The notes beneath the pieces are model-generated. The model was not told the DNA's origin, did no database searches, and saw nothing but the letters and a program-made list of their open reading frames with translations. Position numbers and translations under genes: made by a program. Of a stretch of DNA of 64,000 bases, positions 8,402-16,563 are shown in pieces. Source of the stretch: Nocardioides sp. Arc9.136 (GTDB taxonomy: Bacteria; Actinomycetota; Actinomycetes; Propionibacteriales; Nocardioidaceae); assembly GCF_030506255.1 (NCBI RefSeq), contig NZ_CP113431.1, positions 4,350,288-4,414,287 of the forward strand. Reading direction: 5' to 3'. The number at the start of each line of letters is the position of its first letter. The stretch's first letter is position 1.

Positions 8402-8418
8402 CGTGCGCAAAGCGTACG
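8402..8418. promoter_or_regulatory. Pseudo-palindromic operator candidate in divergent promoter region
   Basis: CGTGCGC-AAA-GCGTACG is a 7-3-7 inverted repeat with one mismatch in the 119-bp gap between the leftward aminotransferase operon and the rightward aldehyde dehydrogenase. The 16 bp GTGCGCAAAGCGTACG match 14/16 with 17588-17603 in the other divergent promoter of the cluster. A candidate leftward -10 (TACGGT, 8388-8393) lies just beyond it. The IclR protein encoded at 20157 is the natural candidate regulator. Confidence 0.55.
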
Positions 8419-8469
8419 ATTGGGCGCAGACCGGCCACAACCTTGTCGGCCGCGACCAGAGAGGCACCT

Positions 8470-9942
8470 GTGAACACGACTTTCGAGGCCGACCGGTTGA
8501 CCGATCGGGCACTGCTGCGCACCCAGCTGTTCATCAACGGCGAGTGGCGCGACGGCGCCGGGGAGCCGTTCGACGTCCTCGACCCCGCGACCGGCGACCT
8601 GGTCGCGACCATGGCGGCCGCGGACGCCGCCGATGTCGAGCGAGCGATCGCCACGGCTGAGGTCGCCGGCCGCGCCTGGGCGGCCCGGCCCGCGCCGGAG
8701 CGCGCGAAGGTGATGCGCCGCTGGTACGACCTGATCGTCGAGCACGCCGACGACCTCGCCGCGATCCTCACCGCCGAGCAGGGCAAGCCCCTGCACGAGG
8801 CGCGCGGGGAGATCCTCTACGGCGCCGGCTTCGTCGAGTGGTACGCCGAGGAGTGCAAGCGCACCTACGGCGAGGTGATCCCGAGCAACGTCCCGGGTCG
8901 CCGCCTCGTGACCGTCCGCCAGGCGATCGGCGTCACCGCGGCGATCACCCCGTGGAACTTCCCCTCCGCGATGATCCTGCGCAAGGCGGCGCCCGCGCTG
9001 GCCGCCGGCTGCTCGATGATCATCAAGCCCGCCGCCGAGACGCCGCTCTCGGCGACGGCACTGGCCGAGCTCGCCGCCCGTGCCGGCGTGCCCGCCGGCG
9101 TGCTGAGCGTCGTCACCGGCCCGGCACGCGTGGTGGGCGAGGTGATCACCGGCAGCCCGGTTGTCCGCGCGCTCAGCTTCACCGGCTCCACCGAGGTCGG
9201 GAAGCTCCTGATGGCGCAGAGCGCCGGCACGGTGAAGAAGCTCGCCCTCGAGCTCGGCGGCAACGCTCCCCTCATCGTCTTCGACGACGCCGACCTCGAC
9301 CAGGCCGTCGCCGGGGCGATGGCCTCGAAGTTCCGCAACGCCGGGCAGACCTGCGTCTGCGCGAACCGGATCCTCGTCCAGTCCGGGATCCACGACGCCT
9401 TCGTCGCGCGGATGCGGGAGGCCGTTACCGCGCTGCAGGTCGGCAACGGGTTCAGCGAGGGCTCCCAGCAGGGCCCGTTGATCTCGGCGGAGGCCGTGGA
9501 GAAGGTCCGGCGCCACATCGCCGACGCGGTCGGCGCCGGTGCCCGGGTCGAGGTCGGCGGGGACGTGCACGAGCTGGGCGGCACCTTCTTCCAGCCCACC
9601 CTGCTCACCGGTGTGCGCGGCGACATGCTCGTGGCCCGGGAGGAGACCTTCGGCCCCCTGGCCCCGATCATCTCCTTCGAGACCGAGGAGGAGGCCGTGC
9701 GGCTGGCCAACGACACCGAGTTCGGGCTCGCGGCCTACTTCTTCACCCGCGACTCGGGGCGCACCTGGCGCGTGGGCGAGGCGCTGGAGTTCGGGGTGGT
9801 CGGCATCAACACCGGCCTGATCTCCTACGAGGGCGCACCGTTCGGCGGGGTCAAGGAGTCCGGGCTGGGCCGCGAGGGCTCGCGGCACGGCATCGACGAG
9901 TTCACCGAGATCAAGTACCTCTGCATCGACGGCGTCGGCTGA
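8470..9942 (+). CDS. gabD: NAD(P)-dependent aldehyde dehydrogenase, succinate-semialdehyde type
   Basis: 490 residues from GTG 8470 (GAGAGG just upstream); a TTG at 8443 is in frame but unlikely. The ALDH core is complete: TPWNFPSAM and IIKPAAETPLSA (cofactor site), FTGSTEVGK, LELGGNAPLIVFDDAD (general-base Glu) and GQTCVCANR with the nucleophilic Cys. The Cys-x-Cys pair is characteristic of GabD-type SSADH and acts as a redox switch in characterised enzymes. It is divergent from the aminotransferase and convergent, 13 bp apart, with the [2Fe-2S] gene. It should oxidise the aldehyde produced in the pathway. Succinate semialdehyde is the default substrate; 2-oxoglutarate semialdehyde is possible given the neighbouring genes. 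Confidence 0.88.
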   Translation: MNTTFEADRLTDRALLRTQLFINGEWRDGAGEPFDVLDPATGDLVATMAAADAADVERAIATAEVAGRAWAARPAPERAKVMRRWYDLIVEHADDLAAILTAEQGKPLHEARGEILYGAGFVEWYAEECKRTYGEVIPSNVPGRRLVTVRQAIGVTAAITPWNFPSAMILRKAAPALAAGCSMIIKPAAETPLSATALAELAARAGVPAGVLSVVTGPARVVGEVITGSPVVRALSFTGSTEVGKLLMAQSAGTVKKLALELGGNAPLIVFDDADLDQAVAGAMASKFRNAGQTCVCANRILVQSGIHDAFVARMREAVTALQVGNGFSEGSQQGPLISAEAVEKVRRHIADAVGAGARVEVGGDVHELGGTFFQPTLLTGVRGDMLVAREETFGPLAPIISFETEEEAVRLANDTEFGLAAYFFTRDSGRTWRVGEALEFGVVGINTGLISYEGAPFGGVKESGLGREGSRHGIDEFTEIKYLCIDGVG

Positions 9943-9955
9943 GCAGCCGGCGCCG

Positions 9956-10282
9956 TCAGGCGTCGCCACGCCCTTCGGGGCCGACCTGGGTCCCGACGGC
10001 CATGCCGTCGCGGACCCAGGTCATGCACGCCCGGGTGTTGGGGACGTCGTCGACGACGACGAGGCACTCGAAGCAGACGCCCATGCCGCAGAAGAGCCCC
10101 CGCGGCTCGCCGTCCGCGGTGCGGCGCAGGGCGAGGTCGCCGCTGTCGGCGATCATCGCGGCCGCGACGCTCTCGCCGACGTAGCAGTCGACCGAGCGGC
10201 CGTCGACGGTGATGCGCGCGCGCGGGCCGCGGTCGACCCCCGGCTGGGGGTCGATCCGGGCGCTCCTGCGGTCGCGGCTCAC
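9956..10282 (-). CDS. (2Fe-2S)-binding small subunit of FAD-dependent amino/imino-acid dehydrogenase
   Basis: 108 residues from GTG 10282, which overlaps the DapA-family stop by 4 bp. It has a ferredoxin-like beta-grasp pattern (ITVDGRSVDCYVGESVAAAM) and the cluster ligands in LFCGMGVCFEC followed by the distal Cys in TRACMTW. This is the gamma subunit found with HcnABC (glycine-oxidising HCN synthase), octopine/nopaline oxidases, sarcosine oxidase alpha N-termini and D-hydroxyproline dehydrogenase. It would pass electrons between the two flavin subunits encoded at 11279-13947. Confidence 0.85.
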   Translation of the reverse strand: MSRDRRSARIDPQPGVDRGPRARITVDGRSVDCYVGESVAAAMIADSGDLALRRTADGEPRGLFCGMGVCFECLVVVDDVPNTRACMTWVRDGMAVGTQVGPEGRGDA

Positions 10283-11232
10283 GCCGGCTGGTCCTGCCGC
10301 TCGTCCGCGGCCAGCAGGCCCTCGCGGACGAGGACGGCGCGCATCTCGGCGAGAGCGGCGGGGTCGGTGACGGGCAGGCGGGGACGGCGCACGTGCCCGG
10401 CCGGCTGGCCCAGCATGTGCATCAGGGCCTTGAGTTGGCTCTGGTAGGCGCCGTACTTGCCGGCCCAGCCGCCCGGCAGCCACAGCTGCGGGAAGAGGCG
10501 GTCGGAGCGCACGGCGTGCGCGCGGGCGGCGTCGATGTCGCCGGCCCAGACGTCCTCCCAGTACTGCGGGTCGGGGCGCCCGAACAGCGAGCCGCCGCCG
10601 ACGGTGCCGTCACCGCCGTGCGTGGTGAGCTCCTCGAGGCCCCGCTCGCCGAGGTAGGGCCCGAAGACCCGCACCCGGTCGCGGACCCGGCGCGAGGTCG
10701 CGAAGAACTGGTCCGCGTCGGGCGTGCTGTCCTTGATCGCCACGATGTTCGGGACGTCGGCGAGCCGGTCGGCGAGCTCGGTGTCGATGTCCACGCCGCT
10801 GCCCCAGGGCCAGTTGTAGACCGTCAGCGGGCCGTCGACCAGCGCGCTGATCTCCTCGTAGAACGCCACGACCTCCGGCGCGAAGAGCTTGGCGTAGGGC
10901 GGCGGCGAGACGAGCACGCCGTCCACCCCGGACGCCAGGGCGTGGCGGCCGAGCTCGGCGCTCTGCTCGGCGGTGTACGCCGTGCAGCCCACGATGACGC
11001 GCAGGCGGCCGGCGGCCTGGGCCGCGGCGGCCTCGGCGACCTGTCGCCGCTCGTCGTCGGTCTGGGAGAACCACTCGCCGCAGGTGCCGTTGACGACGAT
11101 GCCGTGCATGCCCTCGGCCACGTAGTGGTCGACCAGCGCGGCGAGCGTGTCGAGGTCCAGGTCGCCGTCGGCGGTGAACGGGGTCACGAAGGCCGGGAAG
11201 TAGCCCTGCCAGTCGACGTCGTCGCGGTTCAT
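10279..11232 (-). CDS. Dihydrodipicolinate synthase-family aldolase/lyase
   Basis: 317-residue class I (Schiff-base) TIM barrel. The substrate-carboxylate loop reads VNGTCGEWFSQT (family consensus GTTGE), the active-site Tyr is in TVYNWPW, and the Schiff-base Lys is in IVAIKDST. It is not expected to be biosynthetic DapA, because it sits between flavin amino-acid dehydrogenase subunits and has substituted substrate loops. Close functional relatives include 1-pyrroline-4-hydroxy-2-carboxylate deaminase of hydroxyproline catabolism and 2-keto-deoxy-sugar acid dehydratases. GAGGAG lies ten bases before the ATG. It probably acts on the imine or keto acid formed by the dehydrogenase. Confidence 0.83.
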   Translation of the reverse strand: MNRDDVDWQGYFPAFVTPFTADGDLDLDTLAALVDHYVAEGMHGIVVNGTCGEWFSQTDDERRQVAEAAAAQAAGRLRVIVGCTAYTAEQSAELGRHALASGVDGVLVSPPPYAKLFAPEVVAFYEEISALVDGPLTVYNWPWGSGVDIDTELADRLADVPNIVAIKDSTPDADQFFATSRRVRDRVRVFGPYLGERGLEELTTHGGDGTVGGGSLFGRPDPQYWEDVWAGDIDAARAHAVRSDRLFPQLWLPGGWAGKYGAYQSQLKALMHMLGQPAGHVRRPRLPVTDPAALAEMRAVLVREGLLAADERQDQPA

Positions 11233-11278
11233 GTGTGCGTCTCTCCTCGGGTGGTGGGGCTCGCCGGGGGGGCGTCCC

Positions 11279-12481
11279 TCAGGTGTGCAGGCGGTCGAGC
11301 GCGTAGCGCTCGGGAAAAGGGTCGTGCTCGCCGGGTCGCACCATCTGCTCGGCGAGCTGGCGAGCGAACATCGGGCTGAAGGTGAAGCCGGTGCTGGCGA
11401 CGCAGGCGTGGAAGCCCGGCACCCGCCGCGACTCCCCGACCACCGGGGACATGTCGTCGGTGAAGACGATGACGCCGGACCAGGTGCGCACCACGCGGGC
11501 GTCGCCGAGCCGGGGCACCACGTCGAGGGCGACGTTGACGTTGCCCGCGGCGCTCTGCCACCGGGTCGGGTAGCGGCGCGGGAGCGGCACGGCCGGCGAG
11601 GGCCAGCCGCCACCGATGATGAAGGTGCCCTGCTCGCTCTGCTTGAGGGTGAGCCGGCGCCCGATGTGCTGGACCATCGAGGGCAGCAGCGCCGGGCGGC
11701 GCTCGGTGACGTTCACGTGGAGGCCCTCGTGGCGCACGGGGAAGCGCAGGCCGACCATCGCGGCCAGCTCGCCGGACCAGGCGCCCGCGCAGTCCACGAC
11801 GCGGTGCGCCCGCACGGGCCCGGCCGTGGTCTCGACGGTGAACCGGTGCGCCCCGCCGGCGTGCTGCTCGACGCTGCGGACGCCGACGTGGGTGCGCACC
11901 TCGGCGCCGTGCTCGACCGCGCGGGCGGCGTACAACGGGGTCACCGCCAGCGGGTTGGCGTGCCCCTCGGCCGGGCAGTACGTCGCCGCGAGGACGCGGT
12001 CGGAGAAGTACGGCGCGCGGTCGCGCAGCTCCGCGCCCGTGACCACCTCGGTCTCGATGCCGGCGAGCAGCTCGAGCTCGTGCTTCTCGTGCAGCACGCG
12101 CACCTGCTCCGGGGTCTCGGCGACCATCCAGCCGCCGGTCTGGTGGAGGTCCACCGACCCGTCGAGCTCGCGGTCGAGGTCCTGCCACAGCGCGTAGGCC
12201 TCGAGGCTCAGCCGGGCGTCGGCGAGCAGCCGGTCCCGGTCCGCGCCGGTCCCCTTGCCCGAGAGCTGGTGGATGGCCAGCTGGAGGTGGAAGCTGCCGG
12301 CGTTGGTGCCGGAGGCCTCGCGGTTCAGCTCGCCACGGTCGAGCAGCACCACCTCGACGCCCTCCCGGGCGAGGTAGTAGGCCACGGCGGCGCCGGCGAT
12401 CCCGCCGCCGACGACGACCACGTCGGTCTCCTCCGGCAGCGGCGCGCGGAGGGAGGCGAGGGGTGGCACGGCGGCCGTCAC
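11279..12481 (-). CDS. FAD-dependent oxidoreductase beta subunit (DAO family)
   Basis: 400 residues from GTG 12481, overlapping the alpha-subunit stop by 4 bp. The dinucleotide fold VVVVGGGIAGAAVAYYLAREG (from about residue 20) and GTNAGSFH are those of the DAO/glycine-oxidase superfamily. The C-terminal RTWSGVIVFTDDMSPVVGES and ASTGFTFSPMFARQLAEQM complete the FAD site. This is the HcnC/OoxB/hydroxyproline-dehydrogenase beta position, carrying the amine-oxidising flavin. With the alpha and [2Fe-2S] subunits it should make an alpha-beta-gamma dehydrogenase that oxidises an amino or imino acid to the imine. The substrate is not readable from sequence. Confidence 0.85.
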   Translation of the reverse strand: MTAAVPPLASLRAPLPEETDVVVVGGGIAGAAVAYYLAREGVEVVLLDRGELNREASGTNAGSFHLQLAIHQLSGKGTGADRDRLLADARLSLEAYALWQDLDRELDGSVDLHQTGGWMVAETPEQVRVLHEKHELELLAGIETEVVTGAELRDRAPYFSDRVLAATYCPAEGHANPLAVTPLYAARAVEHGAEVRTHVGVRSVEQHAGGAHRFTVETTAGPVRAHRVVDCAGAWSGELAAMVGLRFPVRHEGLHVNVTERRPALLPSMVQHIGRRLTLKQSEQGTFIIGGGWPSPAVPLPRRYPTRWQSAAGNVNVALDVVPRLGDARVVRTWSGVIVFTDDMSPVVGESRRVPGFHACVASTGFTFSPMFARQLAEQMVRPGEHDPFPERYALDRLHT

Positions 12482-13947
12482 GAGCGGTCCTCCTGCTCGG
12501 CGACGAACAGGCCGGGATCGGCGACGGTGGCGTCGGCGATCGCCCGGATGGGCACGGGCCGCAGCGGCATCCGCGGGGTCGCCAGGTCGATCTCCCCCAC
12601 CGGACGGCCGTGGGTGCGGGCGACGAGCGCGGCGACGTGGCGCTGGCAGTTGCGGCCCTGGCAGGGGCCCATGCCGGCGCGCGTGACCGCCTTGACCACG
12701 CTGACGTCGTCGGTCGAGGCGACGGCCCGCACGAGCTCCTGCTGGCGGACGTTCTCGCAGCGGCACACCGTCGTGGTGTCGTCGGCGAGCTCGTGGATGC
12801 CGTCGCCGACCCGGTACATCCGCCGGGTCGCACGGGCCAGTGCCCGTCGGCGGCGCAGCCGGCGGCGCGGTCCGGCCGCGCGGTCCTCGACGGTCGCCCG
12901 GTCGAGCACGCCGGCGTCGAGCGCCACGCCGAGGGCGGCGAGCTCCCCCTCGTCGATCGCGACGTAGGAGCCCTCCACGCCGGTGCCGTCGCCCGCGGCG
13001 TACACGCCCGTGGTCGAGGTGCGGCCCCAGTCGTCCTTGGTGACCACCCGGCCACCGAGGTCCTCGTCGTGCTCGGTCGAGCAGTCCAGCAGGCGCAGCA
13101 GCTCCAGCGAGGGGACGAAGCCGTAGCCGACGCACAGGACGTCCGCCTCGACGGTCTCCTCGGTGCCCGGCACGGGCCGCCAGTCGCGGTCGACGGCGGC
13201 GTGGACGACGCGCTCCACGCGTCCCTCGCCCTCGGCACGGACGACGATGCGGCCGTAGTGCAGCGGCACGCGGTGGCGGAGCAGGCCCCCGCGGTAGCGG
13301 GCGGCGTCGCGCAGCAGCGAGGTGTTCCCGCGCAGCGCCGCGGCGACCCGCAGCGCGTCACCGGGGCGCGGCGCGGGGCCGGCCTCGAGGGCGGCCACGA
13401 GGTGCGCGCCGTAGTGCGCGAGCTGGGCGGGGAAGGCGAGCGCGACCGGGCCGGAGCCGGCGAAGACCATCCGCCGCCCCGGGAGCACGGCCTGGCTCTT
13501 GGCCATCGACTGCATGCCGCCGGCGGTCACGACGCCCGGCAGGGTCCAGCCAGGGAAGACCACCGGCCGGTCGTGCGCGCCGGGTGCGACGAGGACGCGG
13601 CGGGCGCGCAGGGTGGTGGCCGGCTCGCCGTCCCGGACGAGCACGACCGCGAAGCCGTCCTCCTCCTGCTCGGCCGCCACGACCGAGGTGCGCAGCGCGA
13701 CCGCGGCCTCCGAGCGCTCGACCGAGGCGATCAACGACCGGCCCGAGCGGGTCTGGCGGTCGGCCGCAGCCGGGTCCGTGACGGTGAAGCCCGGACCCGG
13801 CTGCTTGTAGATCTGGCCGCCCAGCGACGGCCGCTCGTCGACGAGCAGCACCTGCATGCCCGTCCCCGCCGCCGTCCGGGCGGCGGACATCCCTGCGGGT
13901 CCGCCCCCCACGACGAGGAGGTCGAGGTGCTGCGCGTCGTCAGGCAC
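12478..13947 (-). CDS. NAD(P)/FAD-dependent oxidoreductase alpha subunit with C-terminal [2Fe-2S] domain
   Basis: 489 residues from GTG 13947, three bases after the solute-binding gene. The N-terminal FAD-binding LLVVGGGPAGMSAARTA and SLGGQIYKQPG are typical of HcnB/OoxA/sarcosine-oxidase-alpha proteins. A second dinucleotide fold (VFAGSGPVALAFPAQ) lies near residue 160. The C-terminus carries the bacterioferredoxin-associated ferredoxin-like ligands: TVCRCENV, then GPCQGRNCQRH. It forms the electron-relay subunit of the three-part dehydrogenase. Tight packing with the transporter genes implies that the imported compound is the substrate. Confidence 0.86.
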   Translation of the reverse strand: MPDDAQHLDLLVVGGGPAGMSAARTAAGTGMQVLLVDERPSLGGQIYKQPGPGFTVTDPAAADRQTRSGRSLIASVERSEAAVALRTSVVAAEQEEDGFAVVLVRDGEPATTLRARRVLVAPGAHDRPVVFPGWTLPGVVTAGGMQSMAKSQAVLPGRRMVFAGSGPVALAFPAQLAHYGAHLVAALEAGPAPRPGDALRVAAALRGNTSLLRDAARYRGGLLRHRVPLHYGRIVVRAEGEGRVERVVHAAVDRDWRPVPGTEETVEADVLCVGYGFVPSLELLRLLDCSTEHDEDLGGRVVTKDDWGRTSTTGVYAAGDGTGVEGSYVAIDEGELAALGVALDAGVLDRATVEDRAAGPRRRLRRRRALARATRRMYRVGDGIHELADDTTTVCRCENVRQQELVRAVASTDDVSVVKAVTRAGMGPCQGRNCQRHVAALVARTHGRPVGEIDLATPRMPLRPVPIRAIADATVADPGLFVAEQEDRS

Positions 13948-13950
13948 AGG

Positions 13951-14808
13951 TCAGCACCCACCCGGCATGGTCGGGAAGTCGTCGACGCCGAAGTTCTTGC
14001 TGTACGCCGCGGCGAGGTCGCCGCCCTCCTGCGCGTCGCACAGGAACTCGTCGAGCTGCTCGACCAGGGCGGTGTTGCCCTTCTGGACCGCCCAGCTGCC
14101 GTAGCCGATGGCCAGCGGCTCGGGCAGGTCGGCGACCTTCAGCTCGCCCTCGTTGGCCTCGATGTACTGCGCGAGGATGTAGTCCTCGAGCACGGCGCCC
14201 TGGGCACGACCGGTCGCGACCTCGAGCAGCGCGGAGTTCTGCTGGCCGAAGCCCTCCACCGACGCGTTCGGGAAGGTGTCCTTGGCCAGCTGCTCGCCGG
14301 AGGAGCCCTGGAGCGCGGTGATCGTGTTGCCCTCGACGTCGTAGTTCTCGATGGTGAACGGGCCCTCGTCGTCCTCCGGGACGGCCAGGACGCTGACGTA
14401 GGGGACGTACTCGCGGCTGAAGTCGACGACCTGCTTGCGCTCGTCGGTGGCCGTCAGGCCGACCGAGACCATGTCGAACTTCTTCGACTGCAGGCCGGGG
14501 ATGAGGCCGTCGAAGTCGAGGTTGACGATGTCGAGCTCGACGCCCATCTCGTCGGCGAGCTGCTCGAGCAGGTCGACGTCGTAGCCGGCGGGCTCGTTGT
14601 TCTCGTCGAGGTACATCTCCGGCTCGAACTGGAGGTTCATGCCGACGGTGAGCACGCCGTCCTCCATCAGGCCCGAGCCACCGCCGGACCCCTCCTCGGA
14701 GGAGGCGTCGCTGTCACCGCCGCAGGCGGCGAGGGACAGGGCGAGGACGAGCGAGGTGCCGACGACGGCGGAGCGTCGCCACAGCGACGTACGGGTGTTT
14801 GCGGGCAC
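13951..14808 (-). CDS. ABC transporter substrate-binding lipoprotein, polar amino acid type
   Basis: 285 residues from GTG 14808 with AAGGA about seven bases upstream. Signal peptide with lipobox LAAC (Cys29), followed by a Ser/Gly-rich linker. The PAAT/SBP family 3 fold is clear: LTVGMNLQFEPEMYLDENN, GYDVDLLEQLADEMG, FDMVSVGLTATDERKQVVDFS, and a mobile-lobe segment with GSSGEQLA. It is anchored outside the membrane and presents the ligand to the permease at 14888. The family binds glutamine, histidine, opines, ectoine and similar compounds. Linkage to an opine/imino-acid type dehydrogenase suggests an amino-acid derivative. Confidence 0.9.
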   Translation of the reverse strand: MPANTRTSLWRRSAVVGTSLVLALSLAACGGDSDASSEEGSGGGSGLMEDGVLTVGMNLQFEPEMYLDENNEPAGYDVDLLEQLADEMGVELDIVNLDFDGLIPGLQSKKFDMVSVGLTATDERKQVVDFSREYVPYVSVLAVPEDDEGPFTIENYDVEGNTITALQGSSGEQLAKDTFPNASVEGFGQQNSALLEVATGRAQGAVLEDYILAQYIEANEGELKVADLPEPLAIGYGSWAVQKGNTALVEQLDEFLCDAQEGGDLAAAYSKNFGVDDFPTMPGGC

Positions 14809-14887
14809 AGCAGTTCCTTCCGGAGGGGTGTATCGGTGGTTGGTGCGGGATTGACCGGGCCACCGAGATCACCCGGACGTGTGTGGG

Positions 14888-15628
14888 TCAGGCCGCCAGC
14901 TCGGTGATGAGGGCCTGGATGCGCCGCTGCTTGCGGCCGCGCAGCAGCTTGGAGACGCCGCCCTTCGGCGGGCTGGAGAGCGAGGCCTCGAGCAGCCGGA
15001 AGAGGAGGTCGACACCGAAAGCCGCGAGCACGTAGATGGCGGCGGCCGCCGTGTAGAGGACGAAGGGCTGGAAGGTCTGGGCGTTGACGTTCTGGGTGAC
15101 CCGGACGACCTCGAGCAGCCCGATGACCGTGAAGGTCGAGGTGTCCTTGATCATCCCGATGAACATGCTGCCGATGTTGGGCAGCGCGATCTTGAACGCC
15201 TGCGGGGCGACCACGGAGGAGAAGATCCGGGCGTCGCGCATGCCGAGGGCCTGGCCGGCCTCGCGGTGGCCGTGGGGCACCGCCTGGAGGGCGGCGCGGA
15301 AGATCTCGGCCATGAACGCGCTGTAGAGCAGCGAGAGCGCGATGACACCGGCCTGGAAGACGCTGAAGTTCACCCCGAGCAGCAGCGAGACGCCGAAGTA
15401 GATCCAGATGACCGTGACCAGCGCCGGCATGCCGCGGAAGACGTTGATGTAGATCGCCGCGATCCACGACATCGGTGCCTTGCCCATCCGCAGGATGGCC
15501 AGGCCCAGGCCGCCGACCGTCGCGATGACCAGGGCGACGACCGACACCTCGAGGGCGGTGAGCAGTCCTCGGAGCAGGTCGCCCCGGTAGTCCCAGACGA
15601 GGGACCAGTCGTAGTCGGTGATTCCCAT
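14888..15628 (-). CDS. ABC transporter permease, polar amino acid (His/Glu/Gln/opine) type
   Basis: 246 residues with about five hydrophobic segments. The HisM/GlnP N-terminus WDYRGDLLRGLLTALEVSV and the EAA loop (EAGQALGMRDARIFSSVVAPQAFKIALPN, about residues 145-172) are visible. The ATG at 15628 shares one base with the ATPase stop (TGATG), so translation is coupled. A 79-bp gap precedes the binding-protein gene. With only one permease gene, the channel is probably a homodimer. The cationic C-terminal tail (KLLRGRKQRR) is cytoplasmic. Confidence 0.9.
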   Translation of the reverse strand: MGITDYDWSLVWDYRGDLLRGLLTALEVSVVALVIATVGGLGLAILRMGKAPMSWIAAIYINVFRGMPALVTVIWIYFGVSLLLGVNFSVFQAGVIALSLLYSAFMAEIFRAALQAVPHGHREAGQALGMRDARIFSSVVAPQAFKIALPNIGSMFIGMIKDTSTFTVIGLLEVVRVTQNVNAQTFQPFVLYTAAAAIYVLAAFGVDLLFRLLEASLSSPPKGGVSKLLRGRKQRRIQALITELAA

Positions 15629-16563
15629 CAGCGCACCGCCCGGATGAAGTCGCGGGTGCGCGGGTTGGAGGGCTCGTCGAAGATCTCGGCGGCCCCCGTC
15701 TCCACGATCGCACCCTGGTCCATGAACACGTTGAGGTCGCCGATCTCGCGGGCGAACCCGAGCTCGTGGGTGACGACGACCATGGTCATCCCGGCGTCGG
15801 CGAGCTCGTGCATGACGCGGAGCACCTCGCCGACCAGCTCGGGGTCGAGCGCGGAGGTCGGCTCGTCGAACAGCATCACCTTGGGGTCCTGGCTCAGCGC
15901 CCGCGCGATCGCGACCCGCTGCTGCTGACCGCCGGAGAGCTGGCCGGGGTAGTGGGCGGCCCGCTGGAGCAGGCCGACCTGGCGCAGCGACTCCGCCGCG
16001 CGGCGCATCGCGTCCTCCTTGCTCATCCCCTTGACCGACCGCAGCGGCAGCGCGACGTTGTCGAGCGCCGTGAGGTGGGGGAAGAGGTTGAACTGCTGGA
16101 AGACCATTCCGACCTTGCGGCGCAGCTCCATCGGCTTGCCCCGGCGCACCGACTTCTCGCCGGCGAAGCCCGGGCCGTACTCGACGCCGTCGACGCAGAC
16201 GGAGCCGCAGTCGGGCTCCTCGAGCAGGTTGATGCTGCGCAGGACCGTCGACTTGCCCGACCCGGAGGGTCCGAACAGGACGACGTGCTCGCCGGCGTGC
16301 ACGTCGAGGTCGATGCCGTGCAGGACCTCCAGGCTGCCGAAGGACTTCTTCAGCCCGCGCATCCGCACGACCGGCTCGCCGGCGGCGGCGGTGGACGCGA
16401 GCGGGCCCCGGGCCGTGGCCGGCGACGCCGGGACGGACGCGTGGGAGGCCGGCTCGGCGGGCGTCGCGGCGGACCCGTCGGGCGGCAGCGCCGGCGGGGT
16501 GACCGGCGGGGTCACCGCGTCGGTCGTGACGGCACTCGGGCCGGTGGGTTCGAGGGTGCTCAT
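15628..16563 (-). CDS. ABC transporter ATP-binding protein, polar amino acid type
   Basis: 311 residues. Walker A GPSGSGKST, Q-loop VFQQFNLFPHLT, signature LSGGQQQRVAIARAL, Walker B VMLFDEPTSALDP and switch VVVTHELGFA are all intact and characteristic of GlnQ/HisP proteins. These normally have about 245 residues; here about 65 extra N-terminal residues, rich in Pro, Ala and Thr, precede the domain (core begins near VVRMRGLKKSFG). The ATG at 16563 overlaps the VOC gene stop by 4 bp. The extension could mean that a later start is used, but the overlap and codon usage favour this one. Confidence 0.9.
   Translation of the reverse strand: MSTLEPTGPSAVTTDAVTPPVTPPALPPDGSAATPAEPASHASVPASPATARGPLASTAAAGEPVVRMRGLKKSFGSLEVLHGIDLDVHAGEHVVLFGPSGSGKSTVLRSINLLEEPDCGSVCVDGVEYGPGFAGEKSVRRGKPMELRRKVGMVFQQFNLFPHLTALDNVALPLRSVKGMSKEDAMRRAAESLRQVGLLQRAAHYPGQLSGGQQQRVAIARALSQDPKVMLFDEPTSALDPELVGEVLRVMHELADAGMTMVVVTHELGFAREIGDLNVFMDQGAIVETGAAEIFDEPSNPRTRDFIRAVR

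Noticed and set aside
9956..13947. Hydrogen cyanide synthase (HcnABC)
   Set aside because: The three-subunit architecture fits, but the same architecture serves opine and D-hydroxyproline dehydrogenases, and the ABC importer and DapA-family partner argue for catabolism rather than cyanogenesis.
8470..13947. Complete D-hydroxyproline degradation pathway
   Set aside because: Dehydrogenase, DapA-like lyase and semialdehyde dehydrogenase are suggestive, but no 2-epimerase is present and the aldehyde dehydrogenase looks like SSADH, so it is kept only as a hypothesis.
14879..15928. Long rightward open frame opposite the ABC permease/ATPase genes
   Set aside because: Its translation is His/Asp/Glu/Arg-rich and repetitive, the mirror of real coding on the other strand; no domain and no ribosome-binding site.
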